From positions 1 through 21,590 of IMG/VR virus record IMGVR_UViG_3300019873_000006: 21,590 bases of DNA; one strand, 5' to 3'. The stretch comes from a virus. Position numbers and translations under genes: made by a program. The first letter of the stretch is position 1, and each line of letters starts with the position of its first letter. Positions 7,080 through 12,684 of the stretch are shown here, one piece after another. Below the pieces are notes generated by a model that was not told the DNA's origin, did not search any database, and worked only from the letters and a program-made list of their open reading frames with translations.

Positions 7080-7330
7080 CGGATGACGTCCGGCTTCAGG
7101 GTGACCGCGCACCGGTGGCAGAACTGGAACGAGAAGCGCCTGCCGGTACCAGGGAAGGTCGCCCAGCCGTAGGCGATACCCACGGGCTCGTCGAGGACGC
7201 GGACGCCGCAGGATGTACACCGGGCGCCCTTCGCGGCCTTCTCGGCCCTGGTGTCGAGCTCCTGGCGGCGCGCCTCACGGTCCGCCTGCACCTGGAGCTG
7301 CCACGGCCGCGGCTCATTCTGACTAGTCAT
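7076..7330 (-). CDS. Small zinc-ribbon protein
   Basis: An 84-residue product: a helical, charged first half (EPRPWQLQVQADREARRQEL) is followed by a zinc ribbon formed by CTSC (about 38-41) and CHRC (about 71-74). It has ATGA overlaps at both ends, with the HTH gene upstream and endonuclease VII downstream. The ribbon probably binds nucleic acid or a partner protein. The family is not recognised. Confidence 0.75.
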   Translation of the reverse strand: MTSQNEPRPWQLQVQADREARRQELDTRAEKAAKGARCTSCGVRVLDEPVGIAYGWATFPGTGRRFSFQFCHRCAVTLKPDVIR

Positions 7331-7920
7331 GCAGCAACCTTCTTCGCTGGATGCGGGTGGGTGGCGAGCAGTCGCCTGGACCGGAAGATTATACCGCAGA
7401 CGTGGCACGGGTAGTCCGGGGCGTAGTCGGCGTCGCCCTTCGCGGCGAACATCACCTGATAGTCGTCGGCTTGCTCGACGGTCACCGGTCCGGTGACATC
7501 CTCCAGGCCAGCACCCAGGGCTGCCAGGACCTTCTCCAGGTTCCCGAGCCGCGTGGGCAGCGAACGCCCGGTCTCCCAGTACTGGATGGTCTCCGAGCAT
7601 ACGCCGGACGCCTGAGCGAGGGAGTAGCGGGAGATGCCCTTCGAGTCCCGTAGCGCGCGGAACTTCTCCTTGACGAAGTCGGCGGGGTCCCACGACTTGA
7701 CGAACTCGATCGACATGATTGCCGCGAGCGTCTTCGGTGTGCACTTCACGATCGGCCGATGGTTGGCGTAGGAGCCGGCCGCGAAGCCCCTGATCATACG
7801 GTCCGACAGCCCGCACTGCCTCATCATGTCGCGGACCGCCATACCCTTCGCGGCCAGCGCCTTTGCGTGCGCAACCGCGGGCGCCGCATCAACGAGATGG
7901 TAGGTGACGGGTTTGGCCAT
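7327..7920 (-). CDS. Two-HTH transcription regulator with C-terminal C2H2 finger
   Basis: Of 197 residues, about 26-71 form one helix-turn-helix-like unit (GMAVRDMMRQCGLSDRMIRG). Residues 84-142 form an XRE/Cro-type domain (ISRYSLAQASGVCSETIQYW, then ETGRSLPTRLGNLEKVLAAL). The tail holds a zinc finger, Cys172-Cys175 with His188 and His190. It should bind DNA and control phage genes. A strong GGAGG site precedes the ATG. It overlaps the upstream WYL-like gene by 32 bases, so the two are likely translated together. Confidence 0.85.
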   Translation of the reverse strand: MAKPVTYHLVDAAPAVAHAKALAAKGMAVRDMMRQCGLSDRMIRGFAAGSYANHRPIVKCTPKTLAAIMSIEFVKSWDPADFVKEKFRALRDSKGISRYSLAQASGVCSETIQYWETGRSLPTRLGNLEKVLAALGAGLEDVTGPVTVEQADDYQVMFAAKGDADYAPDYPCHVCGIIFRSRRLLATHPHPAKKVAA

Positions 7921-8095
7921 GGACCTTCACCTCCCCGATAATTCTGTCGACGCGAAAAGAGCGAACCTCATTGCGGAGCTCGTCCAGGCCGGTGATCAAA
8001 CGATGGCCGTCCAGCGAGCTCCAAACCGAGCCCACGAGAACCGTACGAACCTCGGTCCCGTAGGCGAACTCCACGATCAGGCCGTCGAGATCCAT
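7889..8095 (-). CDS. Solo WYL-like domain protein
   Basis: Sixty-eight residues resemble the core of a WYL domain: LIVEFAYGTEVRTVLVGSVW, then DGHRLITGLD and a closing RSFRVDRI motif near residues 45-52. WYL domains sense ligands, often nucleotides or single-stranded nucleic acid, and usually follow an HTH in one protein. Here the HTH protein is a separate gene that overlaps its 3' end. A split regulator is a reasonable reading. The match rests on pattern only, and a small SH3-like fold is the alternative. Confidence 0.65.
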   Translation of the reverse strand: MDLDGLIVEFAYGTEVRTVLVGSVWSSLDGHRLITGLDELRNEVRSFRVDRIIGEVKVHGQTRHLPSR

Positions 8096-8508
8096 CAGAA
8101 CCCGGCGTCGTCCAGGGCGGTGCGCAGGAAGGCGCGGGCCGTGGCGACATGGCCGGACGCCACGAGGTCGATGAACTCGAAGACCGCGCCCTCGTCCATG
8201 TAGAAGACGTTCTCCTCGTGGGCGGTCAGGCCGAGAAGGTGGCCGGCGATCTGCGGGATGTCGTGGTTGAGCTCGTGAGCGTCGGCGAGGGCGGTCGTCT
8301 CGGGCGACAGGTCGACGATCTCACTCCAGCCCTCACGCTTGCGCCAGGTGTACAGCGGGGCGCCGGTGGTGAGGTTGACAGCCCAGCCGGCGAGGCAACG
8401 GGTGGTGCCGCAGACGGGGTCGCCCTGCGCCTCCCAGTTCGCCATGTCGAGCGACGCTTCTTCGGTGTCGACCTGGATCTTGACCTTCTTGAAGAGTTCG
8501 ATGTTCAC
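8095..8508 (-). CDS. CGT-x-CLAGW motif protein, unknown function
   Basis: The GTG at 8508 is chosen because GGAG lies eight bases upstream and it overlaps the previous stop codon as GTGA; a longer ATG start at 8526 lacks this support. The 137-residue product has DMANWE followed by the conserved CGTTRCLAGWAVNL motif (about 33-46) and a C-terminal part rich in LLGL and helical repeats. Proteins with this CGT-x-CLAGW signature are widespread in actinobacteria, their phages and plasmids, but have no known role. Confidence 0.75.
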   Translation of the reverse strand: MNIELFKKVKIQVDTEEASLDMANWEAQGDPVCGTTRCLAGWAVNLTTGAPLYTWRKREGWSEIVDLSPETTALADAHELNHDIPQIAGHLLGLTAHEENVFYMDEGAVFEFIDLVASGHVATARAFLRTALDDAGF

Positions 8509-8690
8509 CTTGAGCACTCCTTGCATCGGGACAGGTGGTTGTTCATGAAGTGGGCGTGCGCCCGGCGGTCCTGGATGACCTGGGAGGCTTTGAGGCCGAG
8601 CGTCCGCGGGTTGTCGGCCGGCTCGTTGAGCGCCGCCCTACGCAGTCTTTCCCGTTCGACGGCCGCCAAACCCTTCGGGCAGAGCTTCAC
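8505..8690 (-). CDS. Small Cys/His protein, putative zinc binder
   Basis: GTG start at 8690, 61 residues. Cys4 near the N-terminus plus the C-terminal HFMNNHLSRCKEC group (Cys57, Cys60 and nearby His) could form one zinc site, with a long Arg/Glu/Ala-rich helix between. GTGA overlaps at both ends tie it to its neighbours. No named family. Confidence 0.65.
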   Translation of the reverse strand: MKLCPKGLAAVERERLRRAALNEPADNPRTLGLKASQVIQDRRAHAHFMNNHLSRCKECSR

Positions 8691-9079
8691 TCGCCGTCGT
8701 ATCCGGCGATGATGTCCTCGAACTCGATGTCGTCCGCGGCCTGGCCGGCAGCCTCGCCGGCGGCGATAAGCAGGCCGGCGAACAGTCCGGAGAGGGCGAG
8801 ACGGTCGTGGAGGTTGCCCGGGTAGAGGTCGACGTACGACTTCGGGGCGTCCTCTTCGCCGGACGCGATGGCGTCGGCGAAGAGCTGGTCGTCGGACGGG
8901 AAGTCGGTGACGCCGGACTCCTCCGCGGCCTCACGCAGCTCCTGGAGGGTGACGCGGACGGCGTACTCGTTGAGGATGTGCCACACGGTGTCCATGGCGG
9001 AGAACGCCAGACGCTCCAGCTCGTTGTCGTACGAGTGGGCGGCGTCGGTCTTGATTTCGATGAAGCGGGGCTCGGTCAT
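8687..9079 (-). CDS. Hypothetical acidic protein
   Basis: A 130-residue, clearly acidic product (MTEPRFIEIKTDAAHSYD...). It has helices in the first half (LERLAFSAMDTVWHILNEYA), an Ala/Gly-rich hydrophobic helix (LSGLFAGLLIAAGEAAGQAA, about 96-115) and an acidic tail (DDIEFEDIIAGYDGE). A GGAG site lies six bases before the ATG. It is the first gene after tRNA-Met. Acidic size and shape would suit a DNA mimic or an anti-host factor, but nothing proves it. Confidence 0.7.
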   Translation of the reverse strand: MTEPRFIEIKTDAAHSYDNELERLAFSAMDTVWHILNEYAVRVTLQELREAAEESGVTDFPSDDQLFADAIASGEEDAPKSYVDLYPGNLHDRLALSGLFAGLLIAAGEAAGQAADDIEFEDIIAGYDGE

Positions 9080-9105
9080 GATGGGCTCCTTGGGATGGGA
9101 GGGAG

Positions 9106-9177
9106 TATCTGGGGCTGGGATCGAACCAGCGACACACGGCTTATGAGGCCGATGCTCTACCACTGAGCTACCCAGAT
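9106..9177 (-). tRNA. tRNA-Met (anticodon CAT)
   Basis: The full cloverleaf reads: acceptor ATCTGGG/CCCAGAT with discriminator A, D arm GCTC-AGTGGTA-GAGC, anticodon loop CTCATAA, and T arm GCTGG-TTCGATC-CCAGC. The anticodon lies at 9145-9143. The top anticodon-stem pair is T-T mismatched. It lacks the GGG/CCC stem and the 1-72 mismatch of initiators, so it is an elongator Met or, if lysidine-modified, an Ile2 tRNA. No CCA is coded. Confidence 0.94.
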
Positions 9178-9256
9178 TGGACCCGGTTCAAACCCGAGAG
9201 GGGCTGGTCATCTCGGCTAAGAACCGGGGGCGGTGCGCTCACAACCAGAGTATGAC

Positions 9257-9273
9257 CCCGGGGGTGCCCCGGG
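9257..9273 (-). terminator. Compact 7-bp GC hairpin
   Basis: CCCGGGG (9257-9263) pairs with CCCCGGG (9267-9273) around a GTG loop. It lies about 37 bases after the stop codon of the 32-residue zinc-ribbon gene on the minus strand, before tRNA-Met. There is no U tract. The rest of 9178-9309 shows no open frame. Confidence 0.5.
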
Positions 9274-9309
9274 AAACGTCTGGCGGGTCAAGAGATTGCA
9301 AAGGCCAGG

Positions 9310-9408
9310 TCAGGAGTGGAGAGTGGCTCCACAGCCGACACAGTAGGCCGTGCCGGGCAGGTTGGCGGCGCCGCACCGGAAGCAGTAGACGGGGCCGGGG
9401 GTGCTCAC
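9310..9408 (-). CDS. 32-residue double-CxxC zinc ribbon
   Basis: GTG start at 9408, overlapping the upstream stop codon as GTGA. The product is VSTPGPVYCFRCGAANLPGT followed by AYCVGCGATLHS. Two Cys-x2-Cys knuckles (9-12, 23-26) form a minimal zinc ribbon like the headers of many bacterial zinc-ribbon proteins, with nothing else attached. Its link to two membrane genes just upstream is shared by position only. Confidence 0.65.
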   Translation of the reverse strand: MSTPGPVYCFRCGAANLPGTAYCVGCGATLHS

Positions 9409-9596
9409 TTGACGGCTCCGGGCTTCTCGGCGTCACCGACACGCTTGGTGACCAGCGCGTAGACAGCAGCGAGGCCCGCGGAGGCAGCTCCGGCGAGCGC
9501 AGCCTTATTGAAGCCTGCGGAGACGAGGACGGGGAGGGCGGCACCGGTGAACGTGACGAGAAGCAGTTCGGCGAGCCGCTTGAGGTATACGGCCAT
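9405..9596 (-). CDS. Holin-like small membrane protein
   Basis: This 63-residue protein has two hydrophobic segments: about 8-28 (LAELLLVTFTGAALPVLVSAG) and 32-49 (AALAGAASAGLAAVYALV). They are separated by a short GFNK turn, and the end is charged (TKRVGDAEKPGAVK). Size, two helices and a charged tail fit small actinophage holins. An AGGAGATCAAC ribosome site precedes the ATG. The endolysin is 8 kb downstream on the same strand, which is unusual for a lysis cassette, so a different membrane role is possible. Confidence 0.7.
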   Translation of the reverse strand: MAVYLKRLAELLLVTFTGAALPVLVSAGFNKAALAGAASAGLAAVYALVTKRVGDAEKPGAVK

Positions 9597-9605
9597 GTTG
9601 ATCTC

Positions 9606-9833
9606 CTATGAGAGAGGGAAGGCCCAGCCGGCCAGAATGTGGCCGAGGTACCAGATGCTGAACGAACCCCATGCTACGCCGAAGAGGATCGCGCCCGCGC
9701 GTGTACGTGTGCGGAACGTCCTCCTGGTCGTCTCACTCAGAGTGTCACCCTGCTTGCCGTTGGTGAGTGCGTACACCTCGAAGGCGACACCCGCACCGAT
9801 GATCCCCGCCCAGATTGCGTCACTGATTTCCAT
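9606..9833 (-). CDS. Two-helix membrane protein, second holin candidate
   Basis: Seventy-five residues with hydrophobic segments at about 7-23 (IWAGIIGAGVAFEVYAL) and 47-72 (GAILFGVAWGSFSIWYLGHILAGWAF). The loop between is basic and Thr-rich (TTRRTFRTRTRAG). It is the first gene of the leftward block; the ATG at 9833 has no clear ribosome site, so a short leader or leaderless message is possible. With the 63-residue gene downstream it could form a holin/antiholin-type pair. Confidence 0.7.
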   Translation of the reverse strand: MEISDAIWAGIIGAGVAFEVYALTNGKQGDTLSETTRRTFRTRTRAGAILFGVAWGSFSIWYLGHILAGWAFPLS

Positions 9834-9916
9834 GAGATTCAGAGTACTTGGTTTGGGGGTGTTACCATGGGGGATACCTGATGTATCACCTCAACATCCC
9901 CTGGAGGGAACACCCC
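9834..9916. promoter_or_regulatory. Divergent control region with operator-like repeats
   Basis: This is the only gap between the leftward genes (start 9833) and the rightward genes (start 9917). It holds GGTGTTACC (9858-9866), the reverse of the GGTAACACC element found elsewhere in the window, and the inverted repeat GATAC-CTGAT-GTATC (9873-9887). Two opposing promoters must lie in about 80 bases; a minus-strand TACTCT could be one -10 box. The downstream ribbon-helix-helix protein is a natural candidate to bind here. Confidence 0.6.
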
Positions 9917-10108
9917 ATGAGCGAGCTTTCCGACCTGAAGGCGCCGACCAAGCGAGTCCGGAACTTCGACGCACAGATGGTCACCAAGGTGCCCAAGTCC
10001 GCAAAGGTGCTGGTCAGCAGCATCGCCAACGACACCGGCAAGTCCGAGGGCGCCATCGTCCGCGAAGCCCTCTCCGAGTACTTCGAGCGGCGCGGCTACC
10101 GGCACTGA
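9917..10108 (+). CDS. Ribbon-helix-helix DNA-binding protein
   Basis: I place the start at the ATG at 9917, eight bases after GGAGGG, giving 63 residues. A longer frame from 9848 would run through the operator-like repeats. A strand (DAQMVTKVPKSAKVLVSS) precedes two helices (IANDTGKSEGAIVREALSEY, then FERR). The pattern is that of the MetJ/Arc/CopG fold, which binds DNA as a dimer using its paired strands. As first gene of the rightward block, next to repeated GGTAACACC and GATAC sites, it probably regulates itself and possibly other phage promoters. That role is inference. Confidence 0.8.
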   Translation: MSELSDLKAPTKRVRNFDAQMVTKVPKSAKVLVSSIANDTGKSEGAIVREALSEYFERRGYRH

Positions 10109-10112
10109 GCAC

Positions 10113-10123
10113 CAGGTAACACC
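10113..10123. promoter_or_regulatory. CAGGTAACACC element
   Basis: An exact copy of the window's recurring GGTAACACC motif, in the 50-base gap between the ribbon-helix-helix gene and the 10159 gene. Only the left half of the CAGGT-N3-ACCTG palindrome is kept here. It may be an operator or a weak site. Confidence 0.5.
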
Positions 10124-10158
10124 CACCCATCACCCGAGAGAATCCTGAGGCATCACCC

Positions 10159-10518
10159 ATGACTGACTTCAAAGCCGGCGACAAGATCCGGTACATCGAC
10201 CCCGACGACAACGACATCGACGCCCGGCGCGTCATCAACTACATCGGCGAGCGGTTCGTCGTCTACACGGCGACCCACAGGGACGGCACCAAGAGCGAGC
10301 ACAACACCACGCTCACCTGCCTGAAGCACGACTTCGAACCGGTCCCCGAGGTGTTCGAGAAGGGCAAGCGGTACGCACCGATCAGCCCCCGCGACAGCCG
10401 GCCCGACTTCACCGTGCTGTACGCCGACGACGAGGTCGCGTTCGGAAAGTACCACGGCCCGGCGAACACCTACACGTACGTCACGCACGGCGTCCGAGCT
10501 GACCACAAGGAGGTCTGA
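10159..10518 (+). CDS. Hypothetical 119-residue protein
   Basis: The product starts MTDFKAGDKIRYIDPDDNDI; the FKAGDKIRYI opening and alternating strands (ARRVINYIGERFVVYTATHR) suggest an SH3-like or KOW-like beta barrel. There is a single Cys, so it is not a zinc ribbon. The end (GPANTYTYVTHGVRADHKEV) carries the ribosome site of the next gene. The function is unknown; it sits among small early-type genes. Confidence 0.75.
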   Translation: MTDFKAGDKIRYIDPDDNDIDARRVINYIGERFVVYTATHRDGTKSEHNTTLTCLKHDFEPVPEVFEKGKRYAPISPRDSRPDFTVLYADDEVAFGKYHGPANTYTYVTHGVRADHKEV

Positions 10519-10519
10519 C

Positions 10520-10708
10520 ATGACCCGCTACCTGAAGGTGCACGTCGAAACCCCGACCGAACAGGCCGACCTGTACGTCGACCTCGGCACGGCGACGGAC
10601 TACACCGAAGACGATCTCCTCAAGATCGGGCAGGACGCGGTCAACGAGTACGCCTCGTGGGGTGTCGACGTGATCGACGAGTCCGAGGTTCCGGAGCGTG
10701 ACCGCTAG
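10520..10708 (+). CDS. Hypothetical small acidic protein
   Basis: Sixty-two residues, starting MTRYLKVHVETPTEQADLYV, after a perfect AAGGAGG site. It appears to alternate a beta strand, an acidic loop (GTATDYTEDD) and a helix (LLKIGQDAVNEYASW), ending in charged residues. The gene begins two bases after the stop codon of its upstream neighbour and its stop codon touches the GTG of the next gene. No family recognised. Confidence 0.72.
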   Translation: MTRYLKVHVETPTEQADLYVDLGTATDYTEDDLLKIGQDAVNEYASWGVDVIDESEVPERDR

Positions 10709-10803
10709 TGTGCTGCGACAAGCCGTGCCTGATCGCGACATGGGTGGCCAGCGCGTACGGCTACCTGTGCACCAACTGCCGGGGGTTCATGCCATGCCGG
10801 TGA
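10708..10803 (+). CDS. 31-residue cysteine-rich mini protein
   Basis: The GTG at 10708 shares one base with the previous stop codon (TAGTG), and the frame ends at TGA 10801-10803. The peptide is VCCDKPCLIATWVASAYGYL then CTNCRGFMPCR. It has six cysteines in CC-x3-C, C-x2-C and a final C, enough for one or two metal sites. A GGAG lies 11 bases upstream. It overlaps the next gene by ten bases. It may be an unrecognised small zinc protein; a purely chance frame cannot be ruled out. Confidence 0.5.
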   Translation: MCCDKPCLIATWVASAYGYLCTNCRGFMPCR

Positions 10804-11027
10804 AGACGTACTACGACGCGGTCTGTGAGACGTGCGATGATCCCGCGCTGGTGTACGCCGAGACCGAGCAGGATCTGATCGCGAGGATCATGGTCAGGGG
10901 GTGGAGCGTCTATCCTCTGTTGTGTCGGAACTGCGCTCGATTCCTCCGGACGATGGTGGTGGCCCAAGATGAACAACAAGACGGCAGGCCTGTACGTGAG
11001 CCTGGCGAAGGCTCTGAACGCGCTTGA
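10794..11027 (+). CDS. Zinc-ribbon small protein
   Basis: Seventy-seven residues from the ATG at 10794. CETC (11-14) and CRNC (44-47) bracket a helix and strand (ALVYAETEQDLIARIMVRGW) and probably form one zinc site. The tail is acidic and disordered (DEQQDGRPVREPGEGSERA) and overlaps the next gene by about 59 bases in another frame. GGGGG nine bases upstream could serve as the ribosome site. Function unknown. Confidence 0.65.
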   Translation: MPVKTYYDAVCETCDDPALVYAETEQDLIARIMVRGWSVYPLLCRNCARFLRTMVVAQDEQQDGRPVREPGEGSERA

Positions 11028-11148
11028 AGAGGCCGGTGAGAGCCCGGCGGTTTACTCCCTGGGCATTGAGGGCATCTCTTCAGGTGTTACCTGGAACTAC
11101 ACCGAGTCCACCTGGACGGTAGGAGACACAAATGACGCAGGACTCTAA
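10969..11148 (+). CDS. Hypothetical 59-residue protein
   Basis: The frame runs from the ATG at 10969 to TAA at 11146-11148: MNNKTAGLYVSLAKALNALE then EAGESPAVYSLGIEGISSGV and TWNYTESTWTVGDTNDAGL. It has a helix followed by strands and it covers the otherwise empty gap between genes. The ribosome site is weak (GGTGG). The operator-like palindrome at 11081 lies inside its coding sequence, and its end overlaps the next gene's start. Confidence 0.55.
   Translation: MNNKTAGLYVSLAKALNALEEAGESPAVYSLGIEGISSGVTWNYTESTWTVGDTNDAGL
11081..11094. promoter_or_regulatory. CAGGTGTTACCTGG palindrome
   Basis: CAGGT-GTT-ACCTG is a perfect five-base inverted repeat with a three-base centre. It contains GGTGTTACC, the reverse complement of GGTAACACC. 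It lies 38 bases ahead of the ATG at 11132, inside the preceding gene. It matches the operator-like motif at 15842, 20396 and elsewhere, so it may control an internal promoter. Confidence 0.55.
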
Positions 11149-11320
11149 CCCCCCGACCCTCTCCGCGATGGCGATCACCAACAAGAACGGCAAGGTGGTC
11201 GCCAGGGGCTTCGACGCCGACTCCGGCGATGAGGTCTTCGAGCTGGTCCTCGACCCCGAGCAAGCCCGCGAGATGGCCTACCAGCTCACCGGCAACTCGA
11301 TCAAGGCCGAGGAAGTCTGA
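11132..11320 (+). CDS. Hypothetical 62-residue protein
   Basis: MTQDSNPPTLSAMAITNKNG begins the product, after an AGGAG site eight bases upstream. Three strands (MAITNKNGKVVARGFD and EVFELVLD) precede a helix (PEQAREMAYQLTG), so it is a small beta-alpha fold. It ends with TGATG shared with the next gene's start. No family recognised. Confidence 0.7.
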   Translation: MTQDSNPPTLSAMAITNKNGKVVARGFDADSGDEVFELVLDPEQAREMAYQLTGNSIKAEEV

Positions 11321-11859
11321 TGAAAACCCCATTCCCGAAGTACGACGAGGCGCTGGTCCTGGCCATCGAAGAGCACCTCGAACTCGACCACCTCACCGAG
11401 ATCGTCAGCCGGCCCGACATGATGATCTTCACCAGCACAGGCAAGCTCGTCGAACGCTTCCGCGGCATGTCGGCCAGAGGCGGGGGCATCGCCGACTTGG
11501 ACGGCACGGTCATCCCGCGACTTATGATCCAGTCCCTCTCGACGGACCCGGGAAGGTTCGGACCCAAGAGGTGGGTGGAGCCGTGCGAGGCGTGCGACAA
11601 CTTCGCTGTGTCATGGAAGTGCGCCGACCACCCGGAAAAGTCGTGGGACACCGAGATCGGGCGCTGGGTCAGGACTGACGGCCGCCCATACTTCACTCCG
11701 GTCGAAGAGCCCACGTTCCCCGACGCCGACGGTTCGATCCTGTCCCTGTTCACCGACCGGCTACCGTCCGACGCCAGCCTCACCGAACGGTTCGACGCGG
11801 TGAACAGCTACCTGGCGGAGCTCGGGGACCGTTACAGGCCGGGAGGAAGACCCACGTGA
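11320..11859 (+). CDS. Hypothetical protein with a Cys cluster
   Basis: A 179-residue product starting MKTPFPKYDEALVLAIEEHL. The first half is alpha/beta with a Gly/Arg loop (MSARGGGIADL). A central CEACDNFAVSWKCADH segment (about 88-103) looks like a zinc knuckle, and helices end the chain (SLTERFDAVNSYLAEL). The ATG shares its A with the preceding TGA, and the stop codon overlaps the next GTG. Function unknown. Confidence 0.72.
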   Translation: MKTPFPKYDEALVLAIEEHLELDHLTEIVSRPDMMIFTSTGKLVERFRGMSARGGGIADLDGTVIPRLMIQSLSTDPGRFGPKRWVEPCEACDNFAVSWKCADHPEKSWDTEIGRWVRTDGRPYFTPVEEPTFPDADGSILSLFTDRLPSDASLTERFDAVNSYLAELGDRYRPGGRPT

Positions 11860-12185
11860 CCTCACATAGCATCTTGTCCCCTCACGGCGAGGGGTACTGC
11901 CGTCACTGCCGGTTCGTCGTGGGGCTGGACGCCGACGGTCTGATGGACTACCACACCCGCGGCTCGGTCACCGAATACGGGTCGCGGACCATCCCCGAGA
12001 AGTGCAAAGGGTCGGGCGCCAAGCCGGCCAAAGTGACACCGTACGCCGCGTCGAAGAACCGGTTCCTGATGCGCCTCCCGATGGCGGTGTGCCCGGTGTG
12101 CGGCGGCCGGGCGGCGAAGACCCGCGGTGGAAGGCTGGCGTCCCACGGGCCGTACTGCGCCGGAAGCGGCCGGATCGTTCAGTAG
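11856..12185 (+). CDS. Double C-x2-C-x14-H-C zinc-finger protein
   Basis: A GTG-started 109-residue protein with two copies of one module: Cys15-Cys18-His33-Cys50 and Cys79-Cys82-His97-Cys101. The second reads CPVCGGRAAKTRGGRLASHG then PYCAGSG, a form that recurs in actinobacterial and actinophage small proteins. The same Cys-Cys-His spacing appears twice at the N-terminus of the Cas4-like nuclease at 4922-6352. The basic middle (AKPAKVTPYAASKNR) suits nucleic acid binding. It is the last gene before a terminator hairpin. Confidence 0.78.
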   Translation: MTSHSILSPHGEGYCRHCRFVVGLDADGLMDYHTRGSVTEYGSRTIPEKCKGSGAKPAKVTPYAASKNRFLMRLPMAVCPVCGGRAAKTRGGRLASHGPYCAGSGRIVQ

Positions 12186-12193
12186 AACCCCCA

Positions 12194-12228
12194 CGGAGAC
12201 CCTGGTGTCGTGTACACTGGGGTCTCCG
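12194..12228 (+). terminator. Rod-like terminator hairpin
   Basis: CGGAGACCC (12194-12202) pairs with GGGTCTCCG (12220-12228), and GTGT/ACAC with two G-T pairs extends the stem to a five-base loop. It begins nine bases after the stop codon at 12185 and is followed by CTTGTCATTAATT, a weak U tract. It should end or attenuate transcription before the excisionase-like gene. Confidence 0.75.
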
Positions 12229-12229
12229 C

Positions 12230-12245
12230 TTGTCATTAATTGTCA
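12230..12245 (+). repeat. TTGTCA direct repeat ahead of the excisionase-like gene
   Basis: TTGTCATTAATTGTCA contains TTGTCA twice at a ten-base interval, one helical turn apart, in an AT-rich patch unusual for this window. It lies 16 bases before the GTG at 12261. It may be a binding site for the small HTH protein coded next; winged-helix excisionases often bind phased direct repeats. A promoter -35 box is less likely given the short distance. Confidence 0.4.
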
Positions 12246-12260
12246 CCGAGAAGAGGCGCC

Positions 12261-12437
12261 GTGGACGGCCTACTCACCCCGCAAGAACTCGCCCAGTACC
12301 TGAAGGTCAAGGTCAGGACCCTCGACAACTGGGCATGCCAGCACAAAGGACCGCCCTTCATCCAAGTGGAAGGCGTCCGACGGTACGAGATGGACGAAGT
12401 CCGCAACTGGGTCGAAGAGCGGAAGGTGCGTCACTGA
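12261..12437 (+). CDS. Excisionase/MerR-type winged-helix DNA-binding protein (HTH_17)
   Basis: The GTG at 12261 follows GAAGAGG by four bases, giving 58 residues; an upstream TTG start at 12240 is less likely. LLTPQELAQYLKVKVRTLDN is the HTH_17 helix-turn-helix, followed by the wing (PPFIQVEGVRRYEMDEV) and a final helix (NWVEERKV). Such proteins serve as excisionases, plasmid replication cofactors or repressors. With no integrase here and a RepA-like helicase two genes downstream, a role in replication control is at least as likely as excision. Confidence 0.82.
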   Translation: MDGLLTPQELAQYLKVKVRTLDNWACQHKGPPFIQVEGVRRYEMDEVRNWVEERKVRH

Positions 12438-12682
12438 TGTTCAGCCCCACCGGGTACGTGGCGACCATCCACGTCGACGCCTGGCGCCTCGATGACAGGA
12501 AGTTCGGCCACCGGCTGGTCGAAGAATCCCGCCCCGTCCTGCATTGGAACGAGGACGGCCGGCCTGTCATCTCCGACGAGGAGGGGAACCTCGTCACCCC
12601 GCAGCAGTACATCGCCGAATACCTCGAACTCGACGAAGAGCACCGCTACACGGGCAGCTTCGAGATCCAGGGGACGGAGTGA
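12437..12682 (+). CDS. Hypothetical 81-residue protein
   Basis: The ATG at 12437 shares a base with the previous TGA (TGATG). MFSPTGYVATIHVDAWRLDD starts a mainly beta protein with several Trp and acidic residues, and a helix near TPQQYIAEYLELDEE. It is placed between the HTH gene and the helicase, with translational coupling at both ends, and so is probably a replication-module accessory. No known domain is seen. Confidence 0.7.
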   Translation: MFSPTGYVATIHVDAWRLDDRKFGHRLVEESRPVLHWNEDGRPVISDEEGNLVTPQQYIAEYLELDEEHRYTGSFEIQGTE

Positions 12683-12684
12683 CA

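Noticed and set aside
9182-9205. T-arm-like GGTTCAAACC sequence beside tRNA-Met
   Set aside because: No matching acceptor or anticodon stem can be drawn on either strand, so I do not call a second tRNA.
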